DNA of 32,291 bases, taken from contig CADAIL010000029.1 in assembly GCA_902788035.1 (NCBI GenBank), forward strand, positions 1 through 32,291, given 5' to 3'. The notes under the pieces were generated by a model. That model did not search any database. It was not told the origin of the DNA and was given only the letters and a program-made list of their open reading frames with translations. Origin of the DNA: an uncultured Lachnospiraceae bacterium (lineage in GTDB: Bacteria > Bacillota > Clostridia > Lachnospirales > Lachnospiraceae). The position numbers and the translations under genes are program-made. Below are positions 1-7,574 of the stretch, one piece after another. Each line of letters begins with the position of its first letter. Position 1 is the stretch's first letter.

Positions 1-45
1 AATATATCCGGGGCCAGTAAGTTTGATCCGGCATTCACCCACGCC

Positions 46-99
46 CATGCGGTGCGGCAGCTCCTATGGACGTGGTACTCTGCTGCTACGCTTCATAGA
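46..99 (+). repeat. Dispersed 54-bp repeat, copy 1 (GCGGTGCGGC...CTGCTACGC)
   Basis: This stretch matches the reverse complement of 14004-14057 and 19373-19424 almost base for base. In one frame it reads MRCGSSYGRGTLLLRFI, and most differences between the copies are synonymous in that frame. It also has potential pairing between GCAGC near the left end and GCTGC near the right. No ribosome site precedes the ATG at 47. It is either a DNA repeat, a structured RNA or a short conserved peptide; the sequence alone does not decide. Confidence 0.7.
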
Positions 100-334
100 C
101 ATATCCCCGACCATATGTAAGCTCGTTCTTAACAGTAAAATCAATATCTTTTCCCATATATGTATTATATCATATGATTACCCGTGCGTCAACGCAAATC
201 AGAACAAATGTTCTTTTCCATATTATACATGACCCTAGCCGCCATGTCCACACCAATCACACCTATCACCACCGATCAGGATCCATAATACCGATATCTG
301 CCCTGGTCCACAGATCGGCAGAATAAAAAGATAG

Positions 335-350
335 AGGGGCTGACGCCCCT
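335..350 (-). terminator. Short GC hairpin, possible terminator
   Basis: AGGGGC and GCCCCT pair around a four-base loop (TGAC). On the minus strand the hairpin is followed within a few bases by a T-rich stretch (TCTTTTTATT), which fits a factor-independent terminator, but no minus-strand gene is visible just upstream to be terminated. It may belong to a short transcript or be decayed. Confidence 0.3.
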
Positions 351-546
351 TGAATAACTATATAGAAGATCCCTTGTGAACAGCGACTGAAGAAACAAGC
401 GCGGGTCCCTGCAGACTCATGTTTAAAAACACGAGAATGCGCCGGTTAATTTTCAACAAATCCTCACAGAATCGTGTTATATTTAGAAGTGGACGGAAAA
501 TGATTCCGTGCGATAACATATGAATCGTAAAAAGGAGGGTTTTATT

Positions 547-1248
547 ATGAGGGGGCTTCGTGTTATATCAAGAATTTATCTTACACTTGCCGCGATCGCA
601 ACAGCGGTCCTGTGGTTCTTCCCGTGGGTACAGGTAAGAGAGGGCATTGCCGGGGGCATGAGCAGTCTCAACACATTAATCCAGATGTTCATCACTGATC
701 CCGAACAGTCTGCGGCAATCAACAAGATTTTGTCTAAAACGAGCTTTTCGGCATTTGATCTGGAGAAGCTTTGCAAATCGCTCCACTCCTTCGTAGGGCA
801 GGCCAACGGCACATTCCTCGAATCTCTGGAGGAAGTCCAGAACGCGCAACAATTCCTGCTCATCTCCAGGATCGTCCTCATTGCACTGTTTTGTCTCGCC
901 GTTTTCTTTGCTCTCAGAGCAATGACCAACCATTGCTTCGGCTACATCCTTTTCATCATTGCGGATATCGTCGCACTCATCGGTGCAGCCCTCACAGCGT
1001 CCACGATCAATGAAAAGCTCGGCTCAGACGCACTGGAATTCTCTTACTTCTTCTACGTGCTGGTCATTATTCTGGTGCTCAACCTCTTCTTCTGGGTCCT
1101 CGCCCAGATCTCGGGGCTTGCGACAAGGTCGAAGAAGCTTTATGTCTCCGCCAGTGACAAGCAGGCCAAAAAGACTGTTATGATCATCTCGATCCTTGTG
1201 TTCTTCCTCTGCTGCGCAATCGGGGCAGTCCTGTACTTCGTTATATAA
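547..1248 (+). CDS. Multi-pass membrane protein of unknown function
   Basis: A 233-residue protein that I do not recognise. Hydrophobic segments lie at about 8-26, 103-123, 131-150, 166-188 and 211-231, so it is probably an integral membrane protein with one large hydrophilic loop (about 30-100) between the first two helices. An upstream in-frame ATG at 520 exists, but the ribosome site AAGGAGGG lies between 520 and 547, so the true start is almost certainly 547. The gene is followed after 37 bases by the histidine phosphatase at 1286 on the same strand, and the two may form an operon. No catalytic motif is visible, so no function is proposed. Confidence 0.85.
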   Translation: MRGLRVISRIYLTLAAIATAVLWFFPWVQVREGIAGGMSSLNTLIQMFITDPEQSAAINKILSKTSFSAFDLEKLCKSLHSFVGQANGTFLESLEEVQNAQQFLLISRIVLIALFCLAVFFALRAMTNHCFGYILFIIADIVALIGAALTASTINEKLGSDALEFSYFFYVLVIILVLNLFFWVLAQISGLATRSKKLYVSASDKQAKKTVMIISILVFFLCCAIGAVLYFVI

Positions 1249-1285
1249 AGTATGACGTTCTATCAAACAGATAACGAGGTAAAAA

Positions 1286-2038
1286 ATGAAAATAATTATC
1301 ATTCGCCACGGCGACCCCGACTATGTTCATGATTCACTCACTCCCCGAGGTGACAGGGAGGCCCGGCTCCTTGCGGAGATTATCGACGGCTACAATATCG
1401 ACGCTTTCTACGTCTCCCCGCTTGGCAGGGCTCAGAGAACTGCTTCGTTCTCTCTGGAGAAGCTCGGGGCCAAGGCGGAGACTCTTGACTGGCTCAGGGA
1501 ATTCCCGCCCCGCATAAAGCGGCCTGATCTTTCCGGATCGCTGTCTTCCTGCGCCTGGGACTGGCGTCCGGCTGACTGGACGAAAGTCCCGGAGTTCTAC
1601 GACAGGGATCTTTGGTATACACATCCGATTATGGAGGAGGCCCATGTGAAAGAAGCCGCAATCCACGTTCACGAAGGTCTCGACCGTCTGCTGGCAAAAC
1701 ACGGCTACGAACGTGAAGGCCTTTATTACCGGGCTCTTCGTCCGAATCATGACACGATTGCCATGGTCTGTCATTTCGGTGTCGAGATGGTCATTATTGC
1801 CCACCTCATCGGCGTATCTCCGATGCCGCTCTGGCATGGATTTGTAGCTTCTCCTTCATCCATCACCAGAATCAGCACGGAGGAGCGCGTCAGCGGAATC
1901 GCAAGTTTCCGCGTGAATGAGTTCGGGGCAACGCCCCATCTTATGATTGGGGGCGTGGAACCCTCCATGAAGGCACGCTATATCGAATGCTACGGCGATC
2001 CGGGAGATGGAGGCTTCGAGGCTGAAAAAAGCCTTTAA
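1286..2038 (+). CDS. Histidine phosphatase family protein (phosphoglycerate-mutase-like)
   Basis: A 250-residue protein that opens with IIIIRHGD, the RHG motif of the histidine phosphatase (branch 1) superfamily, in which His-8 accepts the phosphate. The second active-site histidine is likely H163 in VCHFGVE, and Arg-7 and the SPLGRAQRTA segment (44-53) fit the phosphate pocket. Family members act on sugar phosphates, nucleotides, cobalamin intermediates or proteins, and the substrate here cannot be read from sequence. The central region 75-125 (tryptophan- and proline-rich) looks like a family-specific insertion. The start has a GAGG ribosome site six bases upstream. It lies 37 bases after the membrane protein gene at 547. 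A long hairpin (2060-2156) separates it from the convergent antiporter gene. Confidence 0.9.
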   Translation: MKIIIIRHGDPDYVHDSLTPRGDREARLLAEIIDGYNIDAFYVSPLGRAQRTASFSLEKLGAKAETLDWLREFPPRIKRPDLSGSLSSCAWDWRPADWTKVPEFYDRDLWYTHPIMEEAHVKEAAIHVHEGLDRLLAKHGYEREGLYYRALRPNHDTIAMVCHFGVEMVIIAHLIGVSPMPLWHGFVASPSSITRISTEERVSGIASFRVNEFGATPHLMIGGVEPSMKARYIECYGDPGDGGFEAEKSL

Positions 2039-2059
2039 ATTAATACAGAGAGTGAAAAA

Positions 2060-2156
2060 GGGCTGCCGCATTAAGGCGTGCCACCACTGTATATGGCAGA
2101 CGTTATTTGCAAATGTCTGCCATATACAGTGGTGGCACCGTCTAATGCGGCAGCCC
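2060..2156 (-). terminator. Very long imperfect hairpin between convergent genes
   Basis: Outer arms GGGCTGCCGCATTA (2060-2073) and its exact complement (2143-2156) enclose a second long stem that starts TGCCACCACTG on the left and is nearly perfectly complementary on the right. The apex is around TTTGCAAA. On the minus strand the hairpin ends in TTTTTC, so it can terminate the antiporter gene that stops at 2213. The stem is far longer than a normal terminator, so it may also be a fold-back insertion that now works as a terminator. Confidence 0.75.
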
Positions 2157-2212
2157 TCACCAGTATGCAAGATGCGGCAATCCGGATGTTCCACCGGCGG
2201 CATGTGCAGTTT

Positions 2213-3178
2213 TTACAGCGTGAACTGAATGACGCAGAAAGCAGCGTAGATGCCAAGGAGCAGAATGCCCTGCCATCTAAAGAGCCGGCCTTTTTTTAGT
2301 GCAGGCACTGTGAGAAGCAGCATGACCAGCATCATGACAGGCAGCTCGAGGGTGAGGGATGAATTCACTCCGAGGAAAATCGCGCCTTCCGGAAGCTTGA
2401 ACGGGGCAAGTGCGATCGACATGCCGCAGACCAAGACCAGATTGAACAGGTTGGCTCCGATGACATTTCCGAGGGACAGAGCGCCGTGACCCTTCATCAG
2501 GGAGGTGATGGCGGTGACCAGCTCCGGCAGGGAAGTACCGAGGGCTACAAATGTCAGCGCGATAACAGTTTCCGGCACCCCGAGCGCTGTGGCTATGAGC
2601 GTTCCGTTGTCGACAAGCAGATCCGCGCCCACTGCGATGAGAGCGGCTCCGACGACCAGCATGATGAGCGCTTTGCCGAGCGGAGTCTCCTCCTCTTCCT
2701 CCTCACGGGCCTCCGGCGCGGACGGCGTTTTCATCATTTGCCTGACCGTTGTCAGCATGTAGACGATGAATATGCCGAGCAGAAGAATTCCGATCGGGCG
2801 CGTGAAATTGCCGATGGTATACGCGTCGATGATATAGATGAGTGCTGCTATGAAGAAGAACGCGACCGGTGTCTTCAGAGACTTGGGATCGACCGGTCCC
2901 GGCTTGGTAGAAATCGTGATGGCTAATATGAGTGCCGTGTTGCAAATGACCGATCCGATCGCATTTCCATACGCAATCGATCCGATTCCCTTCAACGCGG
3001 ATGTCGTTGAGACCATGACTTCCGGTAGGGTCGTTCCGATTGATACGACCGTCGCTCCGATAAGGAGTTCCGGCAAATGAAATCTTCTGGCGATACCTGT
3101 CGCCCCGTCGACGAACCAGTCTCCGCCCTTGATGAGAAGGACCAGACCGACCGCGAACCATAATACTGCTGCTAACAT
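2213..3178 (-). CDS. yrbG: Calcium/sodium antiporter (CaCA family, YrbG-like)
   Basis: A 321-residue membrane protein with the two inverted alpha-repeats of the CaCA cation exchanger family: SIGTTLPEVMVSTTSALKG at about 46-64 and VALGTSLPELVTAITSLMKG in the second half. The GxxLPE acidic residues bind cations in this family. Each half has about five transmembrane helices, with an acidic cytosolic loop (about 155-170, EAREEEEEE) between them. It should exchange Ca2+ for Na+ or H+ across the cell membrane. An AGGAGAG site lies upstream of the ATG, and a small hairpin (3204-3227) lies in the leader. It stands alone on its strand and ends at the long hairpin 2060-2156. Length and motifs are normal for the family. 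Confidence 0.93.
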   Translation of the reverse strand: MLAAVLWFAVGLVLLIKGGDWFVDGATGIARRFHLPELLIGATVVSIGTTLPEVMVSTTSALKGIGSIAYGNAIGSVICNTALILAITISTKPGPVDPKSLKTPVAFFFIAALIYIIDAYTIGNFTRPIGILLLGIFIVYMLTTVRQMMKTPSAPEAREEEEEETPLGKALIMLVVGAALIAVGADLLVDNGTLIATALGVPETVIALTFVALGTSLPELVTAITSLMKGHGALSLGNVIGANLFNLVLVCGMSIALAPFKLPEGAIFLGVNSSLTLELPVMMLVMLLLTVPALKKGRLFRWQGILLLGIYAAFCVIQFTL

Positions 3179-3203
3179 AATTTAATCTCTCTCCTGTTCA
3201 TCT

Positions 3204-3227
3204 CAGTGTGAGATTGAATCTCCACTG
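3204..3227 (-). promoter_or_regulatory. Leader hairpin CAGTG-GAGATTGAATCTC-CACTG
   Basis: A short stem-loop 26 bases upstream of the antiporter start, close to the ribosome site. The same core GAGATTGAATCTC with different outer arms (CTCGG/CCGAG extension) recurs at 32202-32222. It could influence translation of the antiporter, but no known riboswitch class is recognised. Confidence 0.35.
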
Positions 3228-3491
3228 AAAAGATTTGTTATAAATCGGGCATGCTGCCGCTTCTTCATGCGGTGGGAATGCCTGTATTCACAAGTGTTTC
3301 TATTTTCGCATTCATCATAGACTTATGTCGCGAGAATTCTGCGTCAGAGTTTATACTTCTTACGCAAGAATACACCTGCAGGGGATAAAATGCACGTAAG
3401 TTCTCTGTAAGCAAGACCACGCCCCGAATCATCCGTGCTGTTCGGAAGCTCCTCCTACAGCACCGTCCGTGCTGCTCGTACGCCGCTCCCC
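3228..3491. other. Gap between antiporter and HAD phosphatase with degenerate 12-bp repeats
   Basis: No gene seen. Two 12-mers, ATCATCCGTGCT (3428) and ACCGTCCGTGCT (3462), repeat at 34-35 base spacing and match the last codons of the HAD gene (ACCATCCGTGCT at 3497). This looks like a decayed tandem duplication of the gene's 3' end. The antiporter promoter should lie near 3230-3260, but no strong boxes stand out. Confidence 0.45.
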
Positions 3492-4268
3492 TCAGAACCA
3501 TCCGTGCTCTACGCATGCTTTATAGATTCCGTCGTCCACGTTTCTGGCGGCGACATAGTCTGCCCTTCTAACGAGCTCCGGATCTCTCCAGTTGCCCATC
3601 GCGACACAGTAGAACTGCGGATCGAACATGTCGAGGTCATTGGTATCATCGCCGAAGACAACTACCTCATTCGGATCTCCGCCGACCAGCTCAAGCATGC
3701 GAAGAATCCCCCTCTTCTTGTCATCGTGCTGGAACATCAGGTATTCCGGCTTGAATCTGAGGTGCCCGAGTGTGTTCTTGAGGGTCAACTTCTCCTCGTC
3801 CTCCTTGGGGATCGAGATATACATTTTGTAAATAGCATCTCCGTCTGCCGGATCATAATTCTCGTCGATGATGTATGTCGTCGGCTCCTGGCGGGGCCCG
3901 ACCTGATCATAGAACTTGAAGCTGTTAGCCTTGACCCGGATCGAGTCATCATCGGCAACGAGCACGCCGTATCCGAGATCTATGGCCTGCCGGTAGACTG
4001 CGAGAGCCTTCTCGTAGTCGATCGGCTCATTTTCAATAACTTTGCCGTCGATGACGATGCCGTGACCGCCGTTGCAGACCATATTTGCAAAACCGTGCGA
4101 AGCGCGGAAGGCCTCGGCCTTATAGAGAGCGCGCCCGGTGCAAATGCTCACAAAGTGGCCGGCCTCCTGCAGCTTGATCACTGCCTCCTGGGCTGACGGG
4201 ATGATTTTCCTTGTCTCAAGGTCCGTCAGAGTTCCGTCGATATCAAAAAAGAAATATTTTTTCGTCAT
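3492..4268 (-). CDS. Cof-type HAD-IIB family phosphatase
   Basis: A 258-residue haloacid-dehalogenase hydrolase. Motif I is FFDIDGTLTD, with nucleophile D9 and acid/base D11. Motif II is SICTGR near 41-46, motif III is the lysine in DDKKRGILRMLE, and motif IV is VFGDDTNDLDMF, giving the Mg2+ aspartates. The central cap region (about 85-180) and order of motifs fit the Cof/IIB subfamily, whose members dephosphorylate sugar phosphates, flavin nucleotides or similar cytosolic substrates. The exact substrate is not deducible. The start ATG has a GGGG-type ribosome site. The gene is divergent from the zinc-ribbon gene at 4444, with about 175 bases between them. Degenerate copies of its last codons are found downstream. 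Confidence 0.92.
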   Translation of the reverse strand: MTKKYFFFDIDGTLTDLETRKIIPSAQEAVIKLQEAGHFVSICTGRALYKAEAFRASHGFANMVCNGGHGIVIDGKVIENEPIDYEKALAVYRQAIDLGYGVLVADDDSIRVKANSFKFYDQVGPRQEPTTYIIDENYDPADGDAIYKMYISIPKEDEEKLTLKNTLGHLRFKPEYLMFQHDDKKRGILRMLELVGGDPNEVVVFGDDTNDLDMFDPQFYCVAMGNWRDPELVRRADYVAARNVDDGIYKACVEHGWF

Positions 4269-4362
4269 ATGTTTCCCCTTGTCCGTTTGTCAGAACTTTG
4301 TCTACTGTTATATTGTACACGGAAATTCTGCAAATGTGAATCTGCCCTCCGGACAATATTTA

Positions 4363-4393
4363 TTGTCGGTTTGCGGAGCTTTTGTAGTATAAT
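4363..4393 (+). promoter_or_regulatory. Probable sigma-A promoter for the zinc-ribbon gene
   Basis: A consensus -10 TATAAT (4388-4393) is preceded by TTGTCG (4363-4368) with a 19-base spacer, slightly long. The start codon follows about 50 bases later. Confidence 0.45.
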
Positions 4394-4443
4394 TTTATTT
4401 GCTCGATAAAGCCGCCGGCGGCGGCAGATAAAGGAGGCCTTTT

Positions 4444-4716
4444 ATGTATTTTGTACCGGATGGCACAAAGCGTGCCGGATTTTATGAATGCAAATGCTGC
4501 AACTGGAGATTTCTGAGCGAACTCATCGGTCCGCGCATCGTCTGCCCTTACTGCGGCGAGGAGCCGGACATGGAGATCGGACCTGACGATGAGATGCCGG
4601 AAGCTCGCGAGGATGCTGTCCTTTTGGAGGTGATCGAGGGCGCAGAGGAGGTCGAGCAGATGGACGCGCTCCTCAGTCTTGCCGTCACCGGCGGCGATCC
4701 GGATTCCTGGATTTGA
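4444..4716 (+). CDS. Small zinc-ribbon protein
   Basis: A 90-residue protein with two cysteine pairs, C16-x2-C19 (within ECKCCNW) and C34-x2-C37 (CPYCG), which is the rubredoxin/zinc-ribbon knuckle pattern. The second half is strongly acidic (DDEMPEAREDAVLLEVIEGAEEVEQMD) and probably helical. Such small proteins bind zinc and often contact nucleic acid or a protein partner, but I do not recognise the family and propose no specific role. A strong ribosome site AAAGGAGG lies seven bases before the ATG, and a TATAAT promoter lies upstream, so expression is well supported. It is a single-gene unit between the HAD gene (divergent) and fold-back element A, which follows its stop. Confidence 0.8.
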   Translation: MYFVPDGTKRAGFYECKCCNWRFLSELIGPRIVCPYCGEEPDMEIGPDDEMPEAREDAVLLEVIEGAEEVEQMDALLSLAVTGGDPDSWI

Positions 4717-4730
4717 CATATTATGGATGG

Positions 4731-5034
4731 CTCTTTTCGCGTGATGGTGAATCGGGGACTGTTCTTTTCGTGTGATGGCGAAATTGGGTCGGTTCCTTTC
4801 GCATGAAATAGCAGTTCAAACAGGCTGTTTTGACAATTCGCTTCCGGAGCAAAGCATCCATCTTCGTGAGAAAAACATTGCAGGTCCTTCCCTGTGAGAT
4901 CAAAAAGGCTTTTGCCTTTTTAAGCTCACAGAAAGGACCTGCGTTTTTCGATGAAGATGATGTTTGCGACGGATTCAGGACTTCGCAGCAGCCTGTTTAA
5001 ACTGCCTCACGCGAAAAGAACCGTCCCTCACTCA
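4731..5034. repeat. Repeat cluster enclosing fold-back element A
   Basis: Flanking element A are inverted copies of a GGGACNGTTCTTTTCG motif (4755-4775 on the left and 5007-5027 on the right). The left side has three degenerate tandem copies at about 31-base spacing (near 4731, 4755, 4786). Related GGGACGGTTCTTTTC ends occur around element B and form the arms of the hairpin at 27444-27485. The ends look like terminal inverted repeats of a non-autonomous element, but no transposase is present. Confidence 0.65.
4811..5005 (-). repeat. Fold-back element A (3' of hydrogenase gene)
   Basis: A 195-bp imperfect palindrome. Outer arms GCAGTTCAAACAGGCTG (4811-4827) and CAGCCTGTTTAAACTGC (4989-5005) pair along 17 bases with one mismatch. 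Inside is a conserved CATCCATCTTCGTGAGAAAA segment, pairing with ATGAAGATGATG further on, and a variable hairpin with arms GCAGGTCC/GGACCTGC and apex AAAAAGGC-TTTT-GCCTTTTT. It begins 30 bases past the hydrogenase stop codon and may act as a terminator or 3' stabiliser of that minus-strand transcript. Confidence 0.85.
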
Positions 5035-6510
5035 TTATTCCATATGTCCGTCACGATACATGGAGAACTTATCCATCGGATAATTCTCAAGATTCTCCAG
5101 AATCTTGCGCCTGTCGGCCTTTGCCAGCAGACCGGCTCTCGCCTTTGTGATCTCCCTCTCAGCCATAAGCTTTGACGGGCCGCCAAGGCATCCGCCCGGG
5201 CACATCATGCCTTCGACGAAGTCTTCCTGCAGACGCCCAACGTTGAGAAGCGTGAGAGCCTTCTTGCACTCTGCGCCGCCGGCGCAGGAAAGAAGCTTGA
5301 TATCGGAGATATCTTCGCCCATCTCCTCCATGACCTCAATAACAGCCTTAGCCACACCGCCGGAAGTCGCAAACTTCTTGCCCCAGGTGGAGGACTCCTG
5401 ATAATCTTCCTCTACCGGCTCGAAAGCGATGCCCTTGGACTCAAGCAGGTCGGATATCTCACCGAACGTGACAGCGTAGTCCGGGCGGTCGGCGATGAAC
5501 TCGTTCAGGCACTCGCCCTTCTTGGCGATGCACGGTCCGACAAATACTGTGATGCAGCCCGGATGGGTCAGCTTCAAATATCTCGAGACAGCCACCATCG
5601 GGGAAACTGTCGAGGACTTGTTGTTCTCGTATACCTTCGGGAACTGATGGCGGATCATGGAAATGAAAGCCGGGCAGCAGGACGTCGTCATCTTCTTGCC
5701 TTCCTTCTTGGCCTCGATCCATTCTTTTGCTTCGTAAGCTGCCGTCATGTCGCCGCCGAGGCCGACTTCCACCATGTCTGCAAATCCAATCTTCTTCAGC
5801 GCCGCCTTTATCGACGCCATGCCGATGCCGGCTCCAAACTGGCCTTCTGTCGCCGGAGCGCACATAGCGATAACTTCCTTGCCGGCCTGAATAGCCCTGA
5901 TGATCGGGACAAGAGCGAGCTTTGTGCTGATCGCGCCGAACGGGCAATTGTGGACGCACTGACCGCAGTGGATGCACTTTTCTTCATCGATTTCACAGAA
6001 ACCGTACTCATCATAGGAGATGGCGTTGACCGGACATGCCTTCTTGCACGGTCTCTCAAGATGGACGATGGCACCGAACGGACATGCCTCAGCGCATTTG
6101 CCGCACTCCTTGCACACTTTTGAGTTGATGTGCATACGGACATCGCCCGGGCTTATCGCCTTGAAGTTGCAGGAACTGATACAAGGACGTCCGAGACAGA
6201 AACGACAGTTGTCTGTGACTGTGTAGGAAGCGATCGGACATTCGTCGCAGGCAGGCTCGATGACCTGGACGACGTTCTTGGTGGGATTATTAACATTTGC
6301 ATTCTCACCGACTGCGAGACGGATTCTTCCGCGGACGATTTCTCTTTCCTTGTACACGCAGCAGCGGTATTCCGGCTTCGGCCCTGGGCTTATTTCGTTG
6401 ACGATTCTTTCTCTGACGTCGTTTGTGATTTCGCCTTCCCATGCGGCCTCACATATTTTGAGGACTACCTGATGCTTAAGATAGTTAATGTTTTTGTCGT
6501 TGGTTATCAT
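5035..6510 (-). CDS. [FeFe] hydrogenase, group-B-like, monomeric with ferredoxin domains
   Basis: A 491-residue iron-sulfur protein. The N-terminal half carries cysteine clusters: C-x2-C near 88-91, CRFC...CISSC near 102-114, then two ferredoxin-type 4Fe-4S motifs (CKECGKCAEACPFGA at 133-147 and CIHCGQCVHNCPFGA at 179-193). The C-terminal half has the three H-cluster signatures in variant form: L1 TTSCCPAF (276-283), L2 GPCIAKKGE (325-333) and L3 GMMCPGGCLGG (434-444). TSCCPAF and GPCIAKK are typical of group B [FeFe] hydrogenases rather than group A. It should oxidise or evolve H2 with ferredoxin in the cytosol. HydEFG maturases are not in the window. An upstream GTG (6519) is possible, but AAAGGTG placed before the ATG at 6510 decides the start. 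A promoter with an overlapping palindrome lies at 6690-6726. Confidence 0.9.
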   Translation of the reverse strand: MITNDKNINYLKHQVVLKICEAAWEGEITNDVRERIVNEISPGPKPEYRCCVYKEREIVRGRIRLAVGENANVNNPTKNVVQVIEPACDECPIASYTVTDNCRFCLGRPCISSCNFKAISPGDVRMHINSKVCKECGKCAEACPFGAIVHLERPCKKACPVNAISYDEYGFCEIDEEKCIHCGQCVHNCPFGAISTKLALVPIIRAIQAGKEVIAMCAPATEGQFGAGIGMASIKAALKKIGFADMVEVGLGGDMTAAYEAKEWIEAKKEGKKMTTSCCPAFISMIRHQFPKVYENNKSSTVSPMVAVSRYLKLTHPGCITVFVGPCIAKKGECLNEFIADRPDYAVTFGEISDLLESKGIAFEPVEEDYQESSTWGKKFATSGGVAKAVIEVMEEMGEDISDIKLLSCAGGAECKKALTLLNVGRLQEDFVEGMMCPGGCLGGPSKLMAEREITKARAGLLAKADRRKILENLENYPMDKFSMYRDGHME

Positions 6511-6544
6511 GTCAGTCACCTTTCTCTTACTTTTAAAACAGGTG

Positions 6545-6580
6545 ATTGCGAAACTGTGTGCTCACAGGGAATTTCGCAAT
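6545..6580 (-). promoter_or_regulatory. Hairpin in the hydrogenase mRNA leader
   Basis: ATTGCGAAA and TTTCGCAAT pair, with an inner CTGTG/CACAG stem, forming a strong stem-loop about 35 bases upstream of the hydrogenase start and inside the predicted leader. It may protect the transcript's 5' end or take part in regulation. No T-tract follows on the minus strand strong enough to call it an attenuator. Confidence 0.5.
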
Positions 6581-6689
6581 TCCTAACTTTTAAAATACCG
6601 GCTCACACTTGTTTATCAGTGGGCAAACGTCTCAGACGAGATGAATTGTATGAAAACTTATGTGAGCTAGTCTAAATAGCACTACTATT

Positions 6690-6726
6690 AGTATACTTGG
6701 TGCGACACTTGTTAGCAAATGCTAAC
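6690..6726 (-). promoter_or_regulatory. Hydrogenase promoter with palindromic operator over the -35 box
   Basis: On the minus strand TTGCTA (-35, 6713-6718) and TATACT (-10, 6690-6695) are 17 bases apart, an optimal sigma-A layout. A perfect 16-bp palindrome GTTAGCAAATGCTAAC (6711-6726) covers the -35 box, the usual position of a repressor operator. Half-sites TTGTTA and TAACCA recall the redox regulator Rex, but the spacing is two bases longer than the Rex consensus, so the regulator is uncertain. The leader would be about 170 bases. Confidence 0.6.
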
Positions 6727-6739
6727 CAACTGTGAATAA

Positions 6740-6983
6740 GGGACGGTTCTTTCGCGTGAAGCCTTGGTTCAGGCTGGCTGTTTTCGCACTCCGTTTCCGG
6801 AGCAAAGCATCCATCTTCGTGAGAAAAACATTGCAGGTCTTACCCTGTGAGATCAAAAAGGCGTTTGCCTTTTTAAGCTCACAGAAAAGACCTGCGTTTT
6901 TCGATGAAGATGATGTTTGCGCCGGATTCTGAGCTTCGCTGCAGCCTGCCTGTATTATTACTTCACGCAAAAAAAACCGTCCC
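6740..6983 (-). repeat. Fold-back element B (3' of divergent PAP2 gene)
   Basis: Same architecture as element A, with outer ends GGGACGGTTCTTTCGCGTGA (6740-6759) and their inverted copy (6963-6983). Second arms are TTCAGGCTGGCTG (6768-6780) and CAGCCTGCCTG (6942-6952). The inner hairpin has arms GCAGGTCT/AGACCTGC, where A has GCAGGTCC/GGACCTGC: a compensatory pair change. It begins just past the stop of the gene at 6991 and lies upstream of the hydrogenase promoter. Confidence 0.85.
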
Positions 6984-6990
6984 CAACACG

Positions 6991-7449
6991 TCATTTTACA
7001 ATCATATACGAAAGCGCCGTCACAAGCAGCCCGAGGCCGCACCCGGCAAACACCTGCAGCTTCGTGTGGCCTACCAACTCCTTGAGTTTCTGCTCAGGTG
7101 TCTTCACGTCCTCCATCATATCGGAAAGAAGGATGAATATGTCATTGATGGCCTTGGCCTGCTTCCCGGTCTCAAGGCGAACCCCGGAGGCATCGTGCAT
7201 AGTTATGAAGGCGAAAAAGGCAGCCACTGCAAATATCGGTGACGAGAACCCGCACTCAAACCCCGTCGCCAGCGCGACCGACGTCACCGTCGCCGAGTGG
7301 GCACTCGGCATTCCGCCGTCACCGACAAGTCTTGTCAGGTCAAGTGTGCGATTCATACATGCGTAGATAATCGTCTTAATAATCTGTGCGGATGCCCAGC
7401 CTATGCCGCCGGCGATCAGCACTCTATTTGCAAGTAGTTCCCCTATCAT
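6991..7449 (-). CDS. yuiD: Divergent PAP2 family membrane protein (DUF212, YuiD-like)
   Basis: A 152-residue membrane protein of the divergent PAP2 (DUF212) family, related to lipid phosphatases of the acid phosphatase/vanadium haloperoxidase group. The signature region GDGGMPSAHSATVTSVALATG is clear, with the serine-histidine pair of the PAP2 motif, followed by hydrophobic helices and the MHDASGVR segment typical of the family. Its substrate is unknown; undecaprenyl-pyrophosphate-like lipids are a guess by analogy. An in-frame ATG eight codons upstream (7473) lacks a ribosome site, while AGAGG precedes the ATG at 7449 at good spacing, so I use 7449. A TATAAT-type -10 on the minus strand lies at 7503-7508. 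Element B follows the stop. Confidence 0.88.
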   Translation of the reverse strand: MIGELLANRVLIAGGIGWASAQIIKTIIYACMNRTLDLTRLVGDGGMPSAHSATVTSVALATGFECGFSSPIFAVAAFFAFITMHDASGVRLETGKQAKAINDIFILLSDMMEDVKTPEQKLKELVGHTKLQVFAGCGLGLLVTALSYMIVK

Positions 7450-7502
7450 GCTGCAAACCTCTAAAAATTTCATTAGCAGATAAGTGTAATCTGCACCACT
7501 TC

Positions 7503-7508
7503 ATTATA
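7503..7508 (-). promoter_or_regulatory. Probable -10 box for the divergent PAP2 gene
   Basis: The minus strand reads TATAAT here. The -35 is poor (TAGATA at 17 bases or TTGTAG at 20), so only the -10 is well supported. Confidence 0.35.
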
Positions 7509-7574
7509 GTAAATTGTATGTAAAATATCTACAAATATTATCGGAAATCCTCTTCCGTGTTATTTATTTCATTA

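Larger units (their letters stand above)
1..546. other. Intergenic region before the first gene
   Basis: No convincing gene is seen in this stretch. It holds copy 1 of a dispersed 54-bp repeat (46-99), a short GC hairpin (335-350) and, near its end, a possible weak promoter for the gene at 547 (a TGTTAT or TTATAT -10 near 475-482). A 69-codon open frame starting at a TTG at position 23 has no ribosome site and owes its first residues to the repeat, so I do not call it as a gene. Confidence 0.6.

Noticed and set aside
2007..2228. Short open frames on both strands in the 2060-2156 hairpin
   Set aside because: They arise from the palindrome and have no ribosome site.
3435..4196. 253-codon plus-strand open frame opposite the HAD gene
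   Set aside because: Antisense shadow of a gene with all four HAD motifs.
6709..6728. Canonical Rex operator
   Set aside because: The half-site spacing is eight instead of six bases, so I keep it only as a palindromic operator of unknown regulator.
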